64,000 bases of DNA from Mycobacterium genavense ATCC 51234 (lineage in GTDB: Bacteria > Actinomycetota > Actinomycetes > Mycobacteriales > Mycobacteriaceae), in contig NZ_JAGZ01000004.1 in the NCBI RefSeq assembly GCF_000526915.1, positions 186,001-250,000 of the forward strand. Direction: 5' to 3'. This document shows, in pieces, positions 43,004 to 53,260 of this stretch; the first letter of the stretch is position 1, and each line of letters starts with the position of its first letter. Position numbers and translations under genes: made by a program. The notes under the pieces were generated by a model. The model ran no database searches and was not told the origin of the DNA. It saw only the letters and a program-made list of their open reading frames with translations.

Positions 43004-44612
43004 TGTAGCCGTAGCCCTGCTCGGCCAGGAAGCGCTGCCGGTGCGCGGCGTAATCGGCGTCCAGGCTGTCCCGCGCCACCACCGAATAGAAGATGGCGCC
43101 ACCACCGTCGGCCTTGGGCCGCAGCAACCTGCCCAGCCGTTGGGCCTCTTCTTGCCGCGAGCCGAAGGTACCCGAAACCTGCACCGCCACTGAGGCTTCG
43201 GGCAAATCGATGGAGAAGTTGGCGACCTTGGACACCACCAGCGTCGATATCTCGCCGGTACGGAAGGCCTCGAACAACGCCTCGCGTTCCTTGGTTTTCG
43301 TCGACCCCTGGATCACCGGCGCGTTCAGCTCGGTGCCGAGCTCGTCGAGCTGGTCAAGATAGGCGCCGATCACCAGGGTCTGCTCGCCGGGGTGCTTCGC
43401 CAGAATCGACTTCACCACAGCGATTTTGGTGTGCACGGTCGAGCACAGCTTGTAACGCTCTTCGGGTTCGGCGGTGGCGTACATCATTCGCTCGTTGTCG
43501 GTCATCGTGACCCGGACCTCGACACACTCGGCCGGCGCGATCCAGCCCTGCGCCTCGATGTCCTTCCACGGGGCGTCATAGCGCTTCGGGCCGATCAGCG
43601 AGAACACGTCGCCCTCACGGCCGTCCTCGCGGATCAGCGTGGCGGTCAGGCCGAGCCGTCGCTTGGACTGCAGGTCGGCGGTCATCCGGAACACGGGCGC
43701 GGGCAGCAGGTGTACCTCGTCGTAGACGATCAGCCCCCAGTCCCGGCTGTCGAAGAGTTCGAGATGGCGGTATTCGCCCTTACTGCGGCGGGTGATCATC
43801 TGGTAAGTCGAGATCGTGACGGGCCGGATTTCCTTGCGCTCGCCCGAATATTCACCGATTTCGTCCTCGGTCAGCGAGGTGCGGGCGACGAGTTCGCGTT
43901 TCCATTGCCGGGCGGCAACGATGTTGGTGACCAGGATCAGCGTCGTCGCACTGGCTTTGGCCATCGCGGCCGCGCCGACCAGCGTCTTGCCGGCACCGCA
44001 TGGAAGCACCACTACCCCGGAGCCGCCGGCCCAGAACGAGTCCGCGGCCAGCCGCTGATAATCGCGGAGCTCCCAGCCGTCGGGCTCCAGGCTGATAGGG
44101 TGCGCCTCGCCATCGACGTAGCCCGCGAGATCCTCTGCGGGCCAACCGATCTTGAGCAGCATCTGCTTGACCCGGCCGCGCTCGCTGCCGTGCACGACGA
44201 CGGTGTCTTCGTCGATGCGGGCGCCCAGCATCGGCGCGATCTTCTTGTTGCGCAACACCTCTTCGAGCACCGCGCGATCCAGGCTCACCAGGGTCAGGCC
44301 GTGTGCCGGGTTCTTGACCAGTTGCAGCCGCCCGTAGCGGGCCATGGTGTCGACGATGTCGACCAGCAACGGCTGCGGCACCGCGTAGCGCGAGAAACTG
44401 ACCAGCGCGTCGACGACATGCTCGGCGTCGTGGCCTGCAGCGCGGGCGTTCCACAGCGCCAGCGGCGTGACGCGGTAGGCGTGCACGTGTTCGGGCGCGC
44501 GCTCGAGCTCGGCGAACGGCGCAATGGCGGCGCGGGCCGCGTCGGCCAGCTCGTGGTCCACTTCCAGCAGCACCGTCTTGTCGGACTGCACGATCAATGG
44601 TCCGTCGGTCAT
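42963..44612 (-). CDS. ercc3: XPB/ERCC3-type superfamily-2 DNA helicase
   Basis: This 3'-5' DNA helicase is of the XPB family; M. tuberculosis Rv0861c is its homologue and has been studied as a repair helicase. The product is 549 residues with ATG 44612. An N-terminal DNA-binding domain (VTPLALWNARAAGHDAEHVVDAL) precedes the helicase core. Motif I is PCGAGKT, Ia follows, motif II is DEVH, motif III is GLTATL, the XPB RED motif is IREDGREGD, motif V is STLVVSKVANFSIDLPEA and motif VI is QEEAQRLGRLLRPK. All are intact. It lies 7 bp downstream of the Rv0862c-like gene, as in M. tuberculosis, so the two are probably one transcript. Confidence 0.96.
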   Translation of the reverse strand: MTDGPLIVQSDKTVLLEVDHELADAARAAIAPFAELERAPEHVHAYRVTPLALWNARAAGHDAEHVVDALVSFSRYAVPQPLLVDIVDTMARYGRLQLVKNPAHGLTLVSLDRAVLEEVLRNKKIAPMLGARIDEDTVVVHGSERGRVKQMLLKIGWPAEDLAGYVDGEAHPISLEPDGWELRDYQRLAADSFWAGGSGVVVLPCGAGKTLVGAAAMAKASATTLILVTNIVAARQWKRELVARTSLTEDEIGEYSGERKEIRPVTISTYQMITRRSKGEYRHLELFDSRDWGLIVYDEVHLLPAPVFRMTADLQSKRRLGLTATLIREDGREGDVFSLIGPKRYDAPWKDIEAQGWIAPAECVEVRVTMTDNERMMYATAEPEERYKLCSTVHTKIAVVKSILAKHPGEQTLVIGAYLDQLDELGTELNAPVIQGSTKTKEREALFEAFRTGEISTLVVSKVANFSIDLPEASVAVQVSGTFGSRQEEAQRLGRLLRPKADGGGAIFYSVVARDSLDADYAAHRQRFLAEQGYGYIIRDADDLLGPAI

Positions 44613-44619
44613 AGGCTCA

Positions 44620-46872
44620 TTATCCGGACTCGGTCGACACCACCGACGTGATGCGGTGGATCGCGAAATCACGCAGCCGTCCCGACGCCGAATCGAACGC
44701 CACCAGCTGACCGCCCCGCACGGCGATCGGCGACACCATCCGCTGGCTGGCCACACCCGCGGCGTCCAGGTAGCCGATCACCAGCGTGTCCTGATTCGCG
44801 GCGGCGTCGGCCAGCAGCGACATCGCCAGCGCCGGGTCGACGCGGCTGTTGCCGAACGGCGCGGTGGTCACCTTCCGCAGCACCGAGACCACCGCGTTGA
44901 GCGTCTCGGTGTTGGGCCGCGGGGCCGGACGGTAGGGCCGGCGCTGCTGCGGCGTGGGCACCCGGGCTCGCAGCGGGCGGACGTCGACGATGGCCCCGGT
45001 GGAGTCCTCGGCGGCCGGGGCGAAACCCGCGGCCCGAAGTGTGGCGAGCATCTCGGCGATCGGCGCGGAGGATACCGCCACCGTCGGTGCCAGGGCCCGC
45101 AGCTGCAGGTCCTCGCCCGCCGCGACGGCCTGGGCCAGCAGCGCCGGGTCCTCGCAGCGCACGAACGATGCGGCCATACCGATGCGAAGTTGGCCGTGCC
45201 GGCGTGCTACGTCGTCGATGAGGTACGTGAGTCCTTGCGGCACCGGCGTTTTGGAGTGGTCGGCAAAAAAGGCGTGCATCCAGTCGCGGGTCTTGCCGAC
45301 ATCGAGTGCGTGGCGGATCGACTGCTCGCTGATGCGGTACACCATCGCCGCTCCGGCCGACTCGACGTTGGCCACCGTCGCCAGCTCGTCGGCGAGGTCG
45401 CGCTGCAGCGGCCCGGGCACCACGACCGTCAGGTCGGCCTGCATCAGGAAGTGGTCGATCGGTTTGGGCAGTGCCCGCGCCATCGCGTCGACGGTGGCGG
45501 AGAAGTCGACGCCTTCTGCCAGCAGCGCGCGGCCGGGCGTGCTGATCGCCCCGCGGCCCACGAGGCCCAGCGCATGGCCTTCGGCCAGCAGATCGGCGAC
45601 CGGTCCGGGTTGCAGCCGCCGGGTCCAGCGCGGGCGCCGCCAGATGAGCGCCGCCGACGCCGTGGCGGCATCGACGCCCGCGCCGACGGGCAGGTCGGCA
45701 AGCAGGTCCAGCAGCAACCGCCGGTCCAGTGGAGCTGCCGTCGAGTACAGCGAATCCGACAGGGCCGCATAGGGTTTGCCGTCCGGGCCGCGGCCGCCGA
45801 TCAGCGCCGGGCGGCCCGGAAGGTCAAGCCAGGCGCTGGCCAGCAGGTGCCACCGCTGGGCCGCGGCCATCGCGGCGAACCGGTCGGCGGCCGCCGTCGG
45901 CGCCCAGTACAGGCCGTCCGCGTTCTCGGGTTCCGGATCGGGGGTGCCGTTGGCGATCAGCCCGGCCGCGGCCGCGACCTCGAGCGCCAGGCCGAGCCGG
46001 GCCTCGTCGATGCCGGTCACCTTGGCCAGCCGCTTGACTTCGCGGACTCCCAGACCGCCGCTGCGCAGTTCGGAAACCGGTGTGGTGCCAAGGTTTTCCA
46101 GCAGCACGTCGAATTCCCGCAGCAGGTCGATGACGGCTCCGGCCGCCGCGGCGTCCACGTCGGCGGATGTGGTGGTCGACACCACCGGGTCGGGGGCCTT
46201 CAGCTGCATCGGGCCGGGCTGCTCGCCGCGCAGCACCTGCGCGACGTGGCGGGGCAAGATCACCGTCTCGGCATCGACCCGCCGCAGCAGTCCCATGCCC
46301 AGCAGCTGCGGCACCGGCCGATCCGCCGGGGCACCGGGTGCGGCGTCGCGGGTGCGTCCCATCGGGGAGCCTTCCAGCAGCTTGTCCAGCACGTCGCGCT
46401 GCGCCTGGCTCAGGCCGTCGATCAACTCCGCAAGCTGTGCACCGCTGCGGGACGTGTCCTCGAGCGTCACCTGTCCCGGGTGCCAAGGCAGTGCCATGCC
46501 GGTATCGGCGGCCAGCCGGGTCGCGGCATCGCCCCACACCAGGGCCCGCCGCCGCAGGTCGTCGAGCGCGTCGAGCACGTCGGCCTCCGGCGCCCGGTCG
46601 CCGATCAGCGCCAGCAGCTTCGCGATCGGCACCGGCGCGGTGTCGGCGTGCAGCACCAGCAACGCGTCCAGCACCGCCAGCCGCAGAAAGTCGAGTTCGT
46701 CGGTGGCAGCCTTGACCGACTGCCGGGCCCCGGCACGCGCGGCCAGGGCCGCGATGTTGCCGGGTGGCGGCTGGGCCAGGTCCGGACGCAGTTCCAGCAG
46801 TTGGATCAGCCGCTCGTCGGGCAAGTCGGCCAGCCAGGACCCCAGCGGGATATCCGGGGTGTTGTCGGTCAT
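44620..46872 (-). CDS. Helicase-associated XPB/Ssl2-like and WYL-like domain protein, Rv0862c-like
   Basis: The product is 750 residues, corresponding to M. tuberculosis Rv0862c. ATG 46872 gives MTDNTPDIPLGSWLADLPDERL. The N-terminal winged-helix-like repeats (LLELRPDLAQPPPGNIAALAARAG) and a long helical middle match the 'helicase C-terminal/XPB-Ssl2-like' domain (PF13625 type: KPIDHFLMQADLTVVVPGPL, YRISEQSIRHALDVGKT). The C-terminal ~70 residues resemble a WYL domain (DTLVIGYLDAAGVASQRMVSPIAV, LVAFDSASGRLRDFAIHRI). The role is not established; it probably works with XPB on DNA (inference from linkage). No frameshift is seen over 2.2 kb. Confidence 0.88.
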   Translation of the reverse strand: MTDNTPDIPLGSWLADLPDERLIQLLELRPDLAQPPPGNIAALAARAGARQSVKAATDELDFLRLAVLDALLVLHADTAPVPIAKLLALIGDRAPEADVLDALDDLRRRALVWGDAATRLAADTGMALPWHPGQVTLEDTSRSGAQLAELIDGLSQAQRDVLDKLLEGSPMGRTRDAAPGAPADRPVPQLLGMGLLRRVDAETVILPRHVAQVLRGEQPGPMQLKAPDPVVSTTTSADVDAAAAGAVIDLLREFDVLLENLGTTPVSELRSGGLGVREVKRLAKVTGIDEARLGLALEVAAAAGLIANGTPDPEPENADGLYWAPTAAADRFAAMAAAQRWHLLASAWLDLPGRPALIGGRGPDGKPYAALSDSLYSTAAPLDRRLLLDLLADLPVGAGVDAATASAALIWRRPRWTRRLQPGPVADLLAEGHALGLVGRGAISTPGRALLAEGVDFSATVDAMARALPKPIDHFLMQADLTVVVPGPLQRDLADELATVANVESAGAAMVYRISEQSIRHALDVGKTRDWMHAFFADHSKTPVPQGLTYLIDDVARRHGQLRIGMAASFVRCEDPALLAQAVAAGEDLQLRALAPTVAVSSAPIAEMLATLRAAGFAPAAEDSTGAIVDVRPLRARVPTPQQRRPYRPAPRPNTETLNAVVSVLRKVTTAPFGNSRVDPALAMSLLADAAANQDTLVIGYLDAAGVASQRMVSPIAVRGGQLVAFDSASGRLRDFAIHRITSVVSTESG

Positions 46873-47128
46873 TGCTGACCAGGGTAAAGCAGCCTGCGGT
46901 TGCTCCGGCGCGGCGAGCGCGCACCAGCTGCTGCCCGGCGGTTGTGGGGAAGAAGTCCGAAAGTGCGGCCCGGTCACCCCGCCCTGGACTTGGCGCTCGT
47001 CGTCGCGGTCGGCCCACACGCAACGCAGCGGAGGCGGCGGGAATTCTAAAGTAGCGGGAACTGATCGATAGGCTGCGACGACTTGTATCTGCGTGGACAC
47101 CGGGTCCGCCAGGAGGTGAAGGGCCACG
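46873..47128. promoter_or_regulatory. Divergent Rv0862c-like / copper-ATPase intergenic region
   Basis: This 256-bp gap has no gene. A ribosome site CAGGAGGTG lies ahead of the ATPase ATG at 47129. No clear CsoR- or other copper-operator-like palindrome is visible by eye. Confidence 0.4.
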
Positions 47129-49360
47129 ATGTCAATGACGACCACAGCGGGCGACGAGCATCGTCTGCGGGTCCGGCGGATACAACTCGAGGTCAGCGGG
47201 ATGTCCTGTGCCGCCTGCGCCAACCGAGTCGAGTTGGCGCTCAACAAGCTGCCGGGGGTCCGGGCCTCGGTCAACTTCGCCACCCGGGTCGCCACCATAG
47301 ACGCCGGTGAGGGGGCCCAACCCGACGCGCTGTGCGAGGCCATCCACAACGCCGGCTTTGACGCCGTGCTGCGCAAGCCGGGCGGCAAGGATGGTAGCGA
47401 TCCCGATGCCGACCACTCCCGGTACTTGCTGCTGCGGTTAGCGGTCGCCGCTGTGCTGTTCGTCCCGTTGGCCGACTTATCGGTGATGGTCGCCGTCGTG
47501 CCCAGCACCCGATTTACCGGCTGGCAGTGGGTGCTGACGGCGTTGGCCATCCCGGTCGTGGGTTGGGCCGCGTGGCCATTCCACCGAGTGGCGGTACGCA
47601 ATGCGCGCCACCGCAGCGCGTCGATGGAGACGTTGATCTCGGTAGGTATCACGGCCGCCACCCTCTGGTCGCTTTACACCGTCTTCCTGGGACACCAATC
47701 CACCCAGCGCAGGGGTATCTGGCAGGCACTGCTGGGTAGCGACGCCATCTACTTCGAGGTGGCCGCGGGTGTCACCGTATTCGTATTGGCGGGGCGGTAT
47801 TTCGAGGCTCGCGCGAAATCCAGGGCGGGCGGCGCCATGCGGGCCCTGGCGGCGCTGAGCGCAAAGGACGTCGCGGTGTTGCAGCCCGACGGGTCGGAGA
47901 TGGTCATCCCGGTGGATGAGCTCAAAGAACAACACCGCTTTGTGATCCGGCCAGGCCAGACGATCGCTGCCGACGGCCTCGTTGTCGAGGGATCCGCCGC
48001 CGTGGATATGAGCGCGATGACCGGCGAGGCCAAGCCGGTCCGGGTGAGTTCTGGTGCAAAGGTCATCGGCGGCACGACCGTGCTCGACGGCAGGCTGATC
48101 GTGGAGGCCGCCGCGGTGGGTGGGGACACCCAATTCGCGGGCATGGTTCGTCTGGTCGAGCAGGCGCAGACGCAGAAGGCCGACGCGCAGCGACTCGCCG
48201 ACCGCATCGCCTCGGTGTTTGTTCCTTGCGTGTTCGCCTTGGCCGCGATGACCGCCGCCGGATGGCTGATCGCCGGGGGACAACCTGATCGGGCGTTCTC
48301 GGCCGCCCTCGCCGTGCTCGTCATCGCCTGCCCGTGCGCGCTGGGACTGGCGACGCCGACCGCCATGATGGTGGCCTCCGGCCGCGGCGCCCAGCTCGGC
48401 ATTTTCCTCAAGGGCTACCAGTCGTTGGAGGCCACCCGCGCCGTCGACACCGTCGTGTTCGACAAGACCGGCACATTGACGACGGGCCAGTTGAAGGTCA
48501 GCGCCGTGACGGCCGCAGCCGGCTGGGACAACGACGAGGTGCTCGCGTTGGCGGCGACAGTGGAAGCAGCGTCCGAGCACGCGGTCGGGCTCGCGATTGC
48601 TGGCGCGACGACCCGTCGAGAAACGGTCACCGACTTCCGTGCGGTAGCCGGCCGCGGGGTGAGCGGCACCGTTGCCGGCCGGATTGTGCGGGTCGGCAAG
48701 CCGTCGTGGGTCGCGCCGCGGTCCGGCTCATCGGCGATGATCAGTGCTCGGCGTGGCGCCGAATCACGCGGTGAAACAGTGGTTTTCGTGGAGATCGACG
48801 GTGAGCTGTGTGGCGTGATCGCGGTGGCCGATGCGGTGAAGGAGTCAGCCGCTGATGCGGTGCGGGCGTTGCACGACCGCGGTCTGAAAACCATGTTGTT
48901 GACCGGCGACAACCCGGCGGCGGCCGCCGCCGTGGGCGTCCGCGTCGGTATCGATGAGGTGGTCGCCGATGTGCTGCCGGAAGGCAAAGTCGACGTCATC
49001 GAGCAGCTGCGTGATCGCGGACGGGTGGTCGCGATGGTCGGTGACGGCATCAACGACGCACCCGCCCTCGCCTGTGCCGACCTGGGCATGGCTATCGGCC
49101 GCGGCACCGACGTCGCGATCGGCGCCGCCGAGGTTATCCTCGTCCGGGACAACCTCGACGTCGTACCTCTCGCGCTGGAACTGGCCAACGCGACGATGCG
49201 CACCGTTCGGATGAACCTGGTCTGGGTGTTCGGCTACAACATCGCCGCCATTCCCATCGCGGCCTTCGGACTGCTCAACCCCCTGGTGGCCGGAGCGGCG
49301 ATGGCGTTATCATCGTTCCTTGTCGTGTCAAATAGCCTGCGGCTGCGGAACTTCGGGTGA
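47129..49360 (+). CDS. P1B-type copper-transporting ATPase, CtpA/CtpB family
   Basis: The product is 743 residues, close to M. tuberculosis CtpB/CtpA. An N-terminal HMA domain has GMSCAACA (24-31). Eight membrane helices are expected; [11 protein letters not shown] marks the early pair. The actuator is MTGEAKP. The ion-path CPC is at residues 401-403, the phosphorylation site DKTGTLT begins at D445, the nucleotide site has SEHAVG and the hinge GDGINDAPA. The C-terminal NxxxP/MxxSS determinants ([22 protein letters not shown]) indicate Cu(I) specificity. In M. tuberculosis both CtpA and CtpB flank the isonitrile-lipopeptide cluster, and this copy occupies the same kind of place. The direction of transport is not known from sequence. 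Confidence 0.95.
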   Translation: MSMTTTAGDEHRLRVRRIQLEVSGMSCAACANRVELALNKLPGVRASVNFATRVATIDAGEGAQPDALCEAIHNAGFDAVLRKPGGKDGSDPDADHSRYLLLRLAVAAVLFVPLADLSVMVAVVPSTRFTGWQWVLTALAIPVVGWAAWPFHRVAVRNARHRSASMETLISVGITAATLWSLYTVFLGHQSTQRRGIWQALLGSDAIYFEVAAGVTVFVLAGRYFEARAKSRAGGAMRALAALSAKDVAVLQPDGSEMVIPVDELKEQHRFVIRPGQTIAADGLVVEGSAAVDMSAMTGEAKPVRVSSGAKVIGGTTVLDGRLIVEAAAVGGDTQFAGMVRLVEQAQTQKADAQRLADRIASVFVPCVFALAAMTAAGWLIAGGQPDRAFSAALAVLVIACPCALGLATPTAMMVASGRGAQLGIFLKGYQSLEATRAVDTVVFDKTGTLTTGQLKVSAVTAAAGWDNDEVLALAATVEAASEHAVGLAIAGATTRRETVTDFRAVAGRGVSGTVAGRIVRVGKPSWVAPRSGSSAMISARRGAESRGETVVFVEIDGELCGVIAVADAVKESAADAVRALHDRGLKTMLLTGDNPAAAAAVGVRVGIDEVVADVLPEGKVDVIEQLRDRGRVVAMVGDGINDAPALACADLGMAIGRGTDVAIGAAEVILVRDNLDVVPLALELANATMRTVRMNLVWVFGYNIAAIPIAAFGLLNPLVAGAAMALSSFLVVSNSLRLRNFG

Positions 49361-49588
49361 TTCGAGACGGCGCTGATGCAACGCGCCAGACACCGCAGGA
49401 CACGTTCGCGACGGCGAAGCAAGGTCTGTTCACCTCCTCGAGCACCCGCTTCTCGATGGTCTGGAGTGCGCGCCGGTGGCCGTCGAGATTTCGCTGATCG
49501 GTCAACTCGAGTCTCCCTAGCTACATATGCCGTCTACGCCCGTTCCCCTAGTTGTCGGGCAAGCGTCCGCCATGGTTCCCAGATCTGG
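49361..49588. other. Gap after the copper ATPase
   Basis: This 228-bp convergent gap between the ATPase and mmpL holds no supported gene, hairpin or repeat by eye. Confidence 0.4.
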
Positions 49589-52477
49589 TTAGTCGCTGTA
49601 AACGAGCGACTGATCTTGCGGATCGGGTTGGACCCGCACCGCCGGGGTCCGGGCAGGTCGTGAGCGCACCTTGATCGGCCACCAGAACCAACGCCCCAGC
49701 AAGGCGGCGATCGCTGGCGTCATGAATGCGCGCACAATCAATGTGTCGAAGAGTAAGCCCAGACCTATGGTGGTACCCACCTGGCCGATCATGCGCACGT
49801 CGCTGACCACCATGGACGCCATCGTGAACGCGAATACCAAGCCGGCGTTCGTCACGACTTTGCCTGTGCCGCCGATGGATCGGATGATGCCGGTGTTGAG
49901 GCCCGCGTGAATCTCCTGCTTGAACCGGGAGACCAGCAGCAGGTTATAGTCCGATCCCACGGCGAGCAACACGATGACCGACATCGCCAGCACCAGCCAG
50001 TGCAACGGTGTACCGAGGATGTATTGCCATAGCAACACGGATAACCCGAACGAAGCGCCCAGTGACATCGCGACGGTCCCGACGATGACACCCGCGGGTA
50101 CCAGGGCACGGGTGAGAATCAGCATGATGATGAAAATGAGGCAGAGCGAGGAGACTCCCGCGATCACCAGATCCCACTTGGCACCCTCGGAGATGTCCTT
50201 GAAGACCGCACCGATGCCGGCCACGTAGATCTTGGAGCCTTCCAACGGAGTTCCCTTGAGTGACTCCTCGGCCGCGGTGCGGATCGCATCGACGCTCGCG
50301 ATTCCTTCTGCCGATGCGGGATCGCCGCGGTGCAAGATAATGAAGCGTGCTGCGCGCCCGTCGGCCGACACGAAACTCTTCATGGCGCGCTTGAACTCTG
50401 GGTTTTTGAAAACCTGCGGCGGCAGATAGAACGAATCGTCGTTCTTGGCACCGTCGAACGCATGCCCCATCGCCGTGGCGTCGTTGGTGATCTCGTCCAT
50501 CTGATCGAAAATTCCGGACATCGTGCTGTGCATGGTCAGCAGCATCGTGCGCATGGTCACCATGGTCTCGATCATCGGGGCGAACTGCGCGACCATCTGC
50601 GGGGTAAATTGATCGATCTCTTTGACATCGCCGAGGAGATAATCCAGCTTTTCGTCGATCTGGTCCAAGCCGTCGACCGCATCGAATACCGACCGGAACG
50701 ACCAGCACACCGGGATCTCGCTGCAGTGCTTCTCCCAGTAGAAATAAGACCGGACGGGCCGCCAGGTGTCCTCGAAGTCGGCGATGCGGTCGCGCAGCTC
50801 ATCGGTGATCTGTTGAATCTGTTCGGTGTCGCGGACCATATGGTGGGTGGTGGCGGCAAGCTTGCTCATCAAGTCCGACATCCGTTGCATCGTGGCGATG
50901 GTCTGGCTCATCTCGTCGGCCATCTTCAGCATGTCGTTCATGCGGCTGCGCGCGTATCTCATGTTCTGTACCTGACCGGCATTTTGAATGCTGATTTGAA
51001 ACGGGATCGATGAGTGATCCATCGTCGAACCATCGGGCCGGGTTACGGCCTGAACGCGGGAGATGCCGGGGACACGAAAGACGCCTTTGGCCAACCGATC
51101 CAGGATCAGGAAGTCCGTCGGATTGCGCAGATCATGGTCCGATTCGATCAGCAACGCCTCGGGCTTCATCCGCGCCTGGGGAAAGTGACGGTCCGCGGCG
51201 GCAAAGCCTTGATTAGCGGGGATAGCCGCGGGAAGATACGCCCGGTCATCATAGCTGGGCCGGTAGCCGAGCAGGCTTATCAGGCCGACGAGCGCGATCG
51301 CGAAAGTTGTTGCGAGAATGGGCAACGGCCAGCGCACCACCATCGTGCCGATGCGCCGCCAGCCCTGTACCTCGAGTCGGCGCTTGGGATCGAATATGCC
51401 GAATCGGCTGCCGACGGTGAGAACGGCCGGCCCCAGGGTCAGCGCCACGACAACGGCCACCAGCATCCCGACCGAGCAAGGGACGCCCAAGGTTTGAAAA
51501 TAGGGCATTCGGGCGAAGCTCAGGCAAAACGTGGCCGCCGCGATCGTCACGCCAGAGCCCAAGATGACGTGCGCGGTCCCCCGGTACATCGTGTAAAAGG
51601 CCGACTCTCTGTCTTCGCCGGCCTGGCGCGCCTCTTGGTAGCGGCCGACGATGAAGATCCCGTAGTCCGTTCCGGCCGCGATCGCCAGCGAGGTGAGCAG
51701 GGTGACGCCAAAGGTGGAAAGTCCGATCAACCCGCTGTGCCCGAGTAGCGCGACAGCTCCTCGCGCCGTGGACAATTCAACGCCGACCGTGAGCAGGAGC
51801 AGGACCACCGTCGTCAGCGAGCGGTAGACGAAGAGCAACATGATCAGGATCACCGCGACCGACGTCAGGGTGATCTTGATCATCGATTTGTCGCCGCTGC
51901 GGTGCAGATCGGCGGCCAGCGCCGACGCCCCGGTGACGTAGGTCTTGAATCCCGGCGGGGCCGGTGTGGTATCCACGATGTTGCGGACGGCGTCGACCGA
52001 GTCGTTGGCGAGTTGCTCGCCTTGGTTGCCGGCTAGATTGACTTGAACATAAACGGATTTACCGTCGTTGCTTTGCGAGCCCGCCGCCGTGAGTGGATCA
52101 CTCCACAGGTCCTGGACGCTGAGCACGTATTTCTTGTTGGCACGCAGCTTTCGGACCAAGACGTCATAGAACTTATGGGCGTCATCGCCAAGGGGTCGGT
52201 CACCCTCCAGAACGACGAGCGCCACGCTGTCGGTTTCGCCCTCGCCGAAGACACGATCCATTCGTTTGAGGGCCACCAGTGACGGCGCGTCCTTCGGGCT
52301 CAGCGCGACCGACCGCTCTTGTCCGACGATCTCCAGTGCAGGCACGAACACGCTCAGAATGACGACGACGGCCAGCCAGAACAGGATGACCGGCACCGCC
52401 CGGGTATGGAGCAACCGTGCGATGAAGGGCCGTTCGCATTCGGGTGACGCGTTCGGACCGGGAGTCGTGGAACGCAC
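49589..52477 (-). CDS. MmpL-family RND lipid transporter
   Basis: The product is an inner-membrane proton-driven exporter of lipids or lipopeptides, about 962 residues from GTG 52477 (GGTGA about 8 bases upstream). A longer reading to 52654 would add sequence without a ribosome site. Two RND halves are clear. The proton-relay Asp-Tyr pairs appear as GTDYGIF and GSDYNLL. The first large loop follows helix 1 ([17 protein letters not shown]). The second contains a long helical insert ([43 protein letters not shown]) as in MmpL4/MmpL5. No mmpS lies next to it, which is unusual for that subgroup. Instead a small HMA protein is 234 bp upstream on the same strand. It is a candidate exporter for the nearby lipopeptide (inference). 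Confidence 0.9.
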   Translation of the reverse strand: MRSTTPGPNASPECERPFIARLLHTRAVPVILFWLAVVVILSVFVPALEIVGQERSVALSPKDAPSLVALKRMDRVFGEGETDSVALVVLEGDRPLGDDAHKFYDVLVRKLRANKKYVLSVQDLWSDPLTAAGSQSNDGKSVYVQVNLAGNQGEQLANDSVDAVRNIVDTTPAPPGFKTYVTGASALAADLHRSGDKSMIKITLTSVAVILIMLLFVYRSLTTVVLLLLTVGVELSTARGAVALLGHSGLIGLSTFGVTLLTSLAIAAGTDYGIFIVGRYQEARQAGEDRESAFYTMYRGTAHVILGSGVTIAAATFCLSFARMPYFQTLGVPCSVGMLVAVVVALTLGPAVLTVGSRFGIFDPKRRLEVQGWRRIGTMVVRWPLPILATTFAIALVGLISLLGYRPSYDDRAYLPAAIPANQGFAAADRHFPQARMKPEALLIESDHDLRNPTDFLILDRLAKGVFRVPGISRVQAVTRPDGSTMDHSSIPFQISIQNAGQVQNMRYARSRMNDMLKMADEMSQTIATMQRMSDLMSKLAATTHHMVRDTEQIQQITDELRDRIADFEDTWRPVRSYFYWEKHCSEIPVCWSFRSVFDAVDGLDQIDEKLDYLLGDVKEIDQFTPQMVAQFAPMIETMVTMRTMLLTMHSTMSGIFDQMDEITNDATAMGHAFDGAKNDDSFYLPPQVFKNPEFKRAMKSFVSADGRAARFIILHRGDPASAEGIASVDAIRTAAEESLKGTPLEGSKIYVAGIGAVFKDISEGAKWDLVIAGVSSLCLIFIIMLILTRALVPAGVIVGTVAMSLGASFGLSVLLWQYILGTPLHWLVLAMSVIVLLAVGSDYNLLLVSRFKQEIHAGLNTGIIRSIGGTGKVVTNAGLVFAFTMASMVVSDVRMIGQVGTTIGLGLLFDTLIVRAFMTPAIAALLGRWFWWPIKVRSRPARTPAVRVQPDPQDQSLVYSD

Positions 52478-52711
52478 GCTTAAGTCACCATACCGAACGG
52501 TAAAGCTGTTATCCCCGTTAATAATTCGTCGTTCTGGCCCGACCAAACGGACCGCCCTTGCGCTCCCCAGATGCCCTCCCCAATGCATCGGGACATGAAA
52601 TTTTTCATCTCGATTTCCTTGTCGGGGTAACGCAGAGCGATCCGAAGTCAGCACTGGAACCAGGGCGAAATCTCACACCCACCACCCTCTGGTGGGAGCA
52701 GAAAACCGCGG

Positions 52712-53062
52712 TTAGCGATGTAGCGGCGAGATCAGCCAGCGGGTCAACAGTGCGATGAACGCGACGACGCCGCGCAGCGGGCCGGGTTTCTGGTGGACGA
52801 CGCGATCGCCGCTTTCGGTGCGCAGTTCGGCCCGATAGCCGGCGCTGTGCACCGCATCGCGGAACTCGGAAACGCCGACCGCGCGGTCCGCTTCGATGGT
52901 TGCCACCCGGCTGACGAAATCGACCGATGCGTGCACCCCGTCGATCTTGTTGAGTTTGCCCTCGACGCGACGCGCGCACGCTCCACACGACATGCCGTCG
53001 ACGTCGAGTTCAATCCTTCGGTTAGCCGAGATCTCGGCCTCGGGTACACCCAATTCCGTCAA
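52712..53062 (-). CDS. Small heavy-metal-associated (HMA) domain protein with C-terminal hydrophobic segment
   Basis: The product is 116 residues. TTG 53062 has AGGAAGGA seven bases upstream, though a longer in-frame reading (DDYYGGQHGTEQ) also looks protein-like. The ferredoxin-like HMA domain has RRIELDVDGMSCGACARRVE with the CxxC copper site (C25/C28 in GMSCGAC) and closely resembles the N-terminus of the CtpA/B protein at 47129 ([18 protein letters not shown] vs VATIEA). After the domain a hydrophobic stretch (LRGVVAFIALLTRWLISPLHR) could anchor it to the membrane. It may be a copper chaperone, or the N-terminal remnant of an ATPase. It lies between the methyltransferase and mmpL on the same strand. 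Confidence 0.78.
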   Translation of the reverse strand: MTELGVPEAEISANRRIELDVDGMSCGACARRVEGKLNKIDGVHASVDFVSRVATIEADRAVGVSEFRDAVHSAGYRAELRTESGDRVVHQKPGPLRGVVAFIALLTRWLISPLHR

Positions 53063-53260
53063 CGCCGGTCCTTCCTGTCCCTGTTCTGTGCCGTGCTGTC
53101 CGCCGTAGTAGTCGTCAAGGATGGCTGAATAGTTCCCCGGCCGGCAAAATTAGGGATCGCGGCCGTCCGGTGTCCTCGGGCCGTCGGAAAGTTTGCCGCG
53201 CCCGACAGCAGGAAGCGATCGCATCCGGCCGGTTTTGCGGGTCAGTTGACTGCCCGCTGA

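Noticed and set aside
44613..47661. A minus-strand extension of the Rv0862c-like protein to over 1000 codons.
   Set aside because: The extension overlaps the copper ATPase start and lacks homology; ATG 46872 gives the known N-terminus.
49376..49663. Small frames in the gap after the copper ATPase, considered as a CsoR-type metal regulator.
   Set aside because: No CsoR Cys/His pattern or helix register on either strand; composition looks non-coding.
52478..52654. A 59-codon N-terminal extension of the MmpL protein.
   Set aside because: There is no ribosome site, the composition is unlike other MmpL N-termini, and GTG 52477 gives a normal start.
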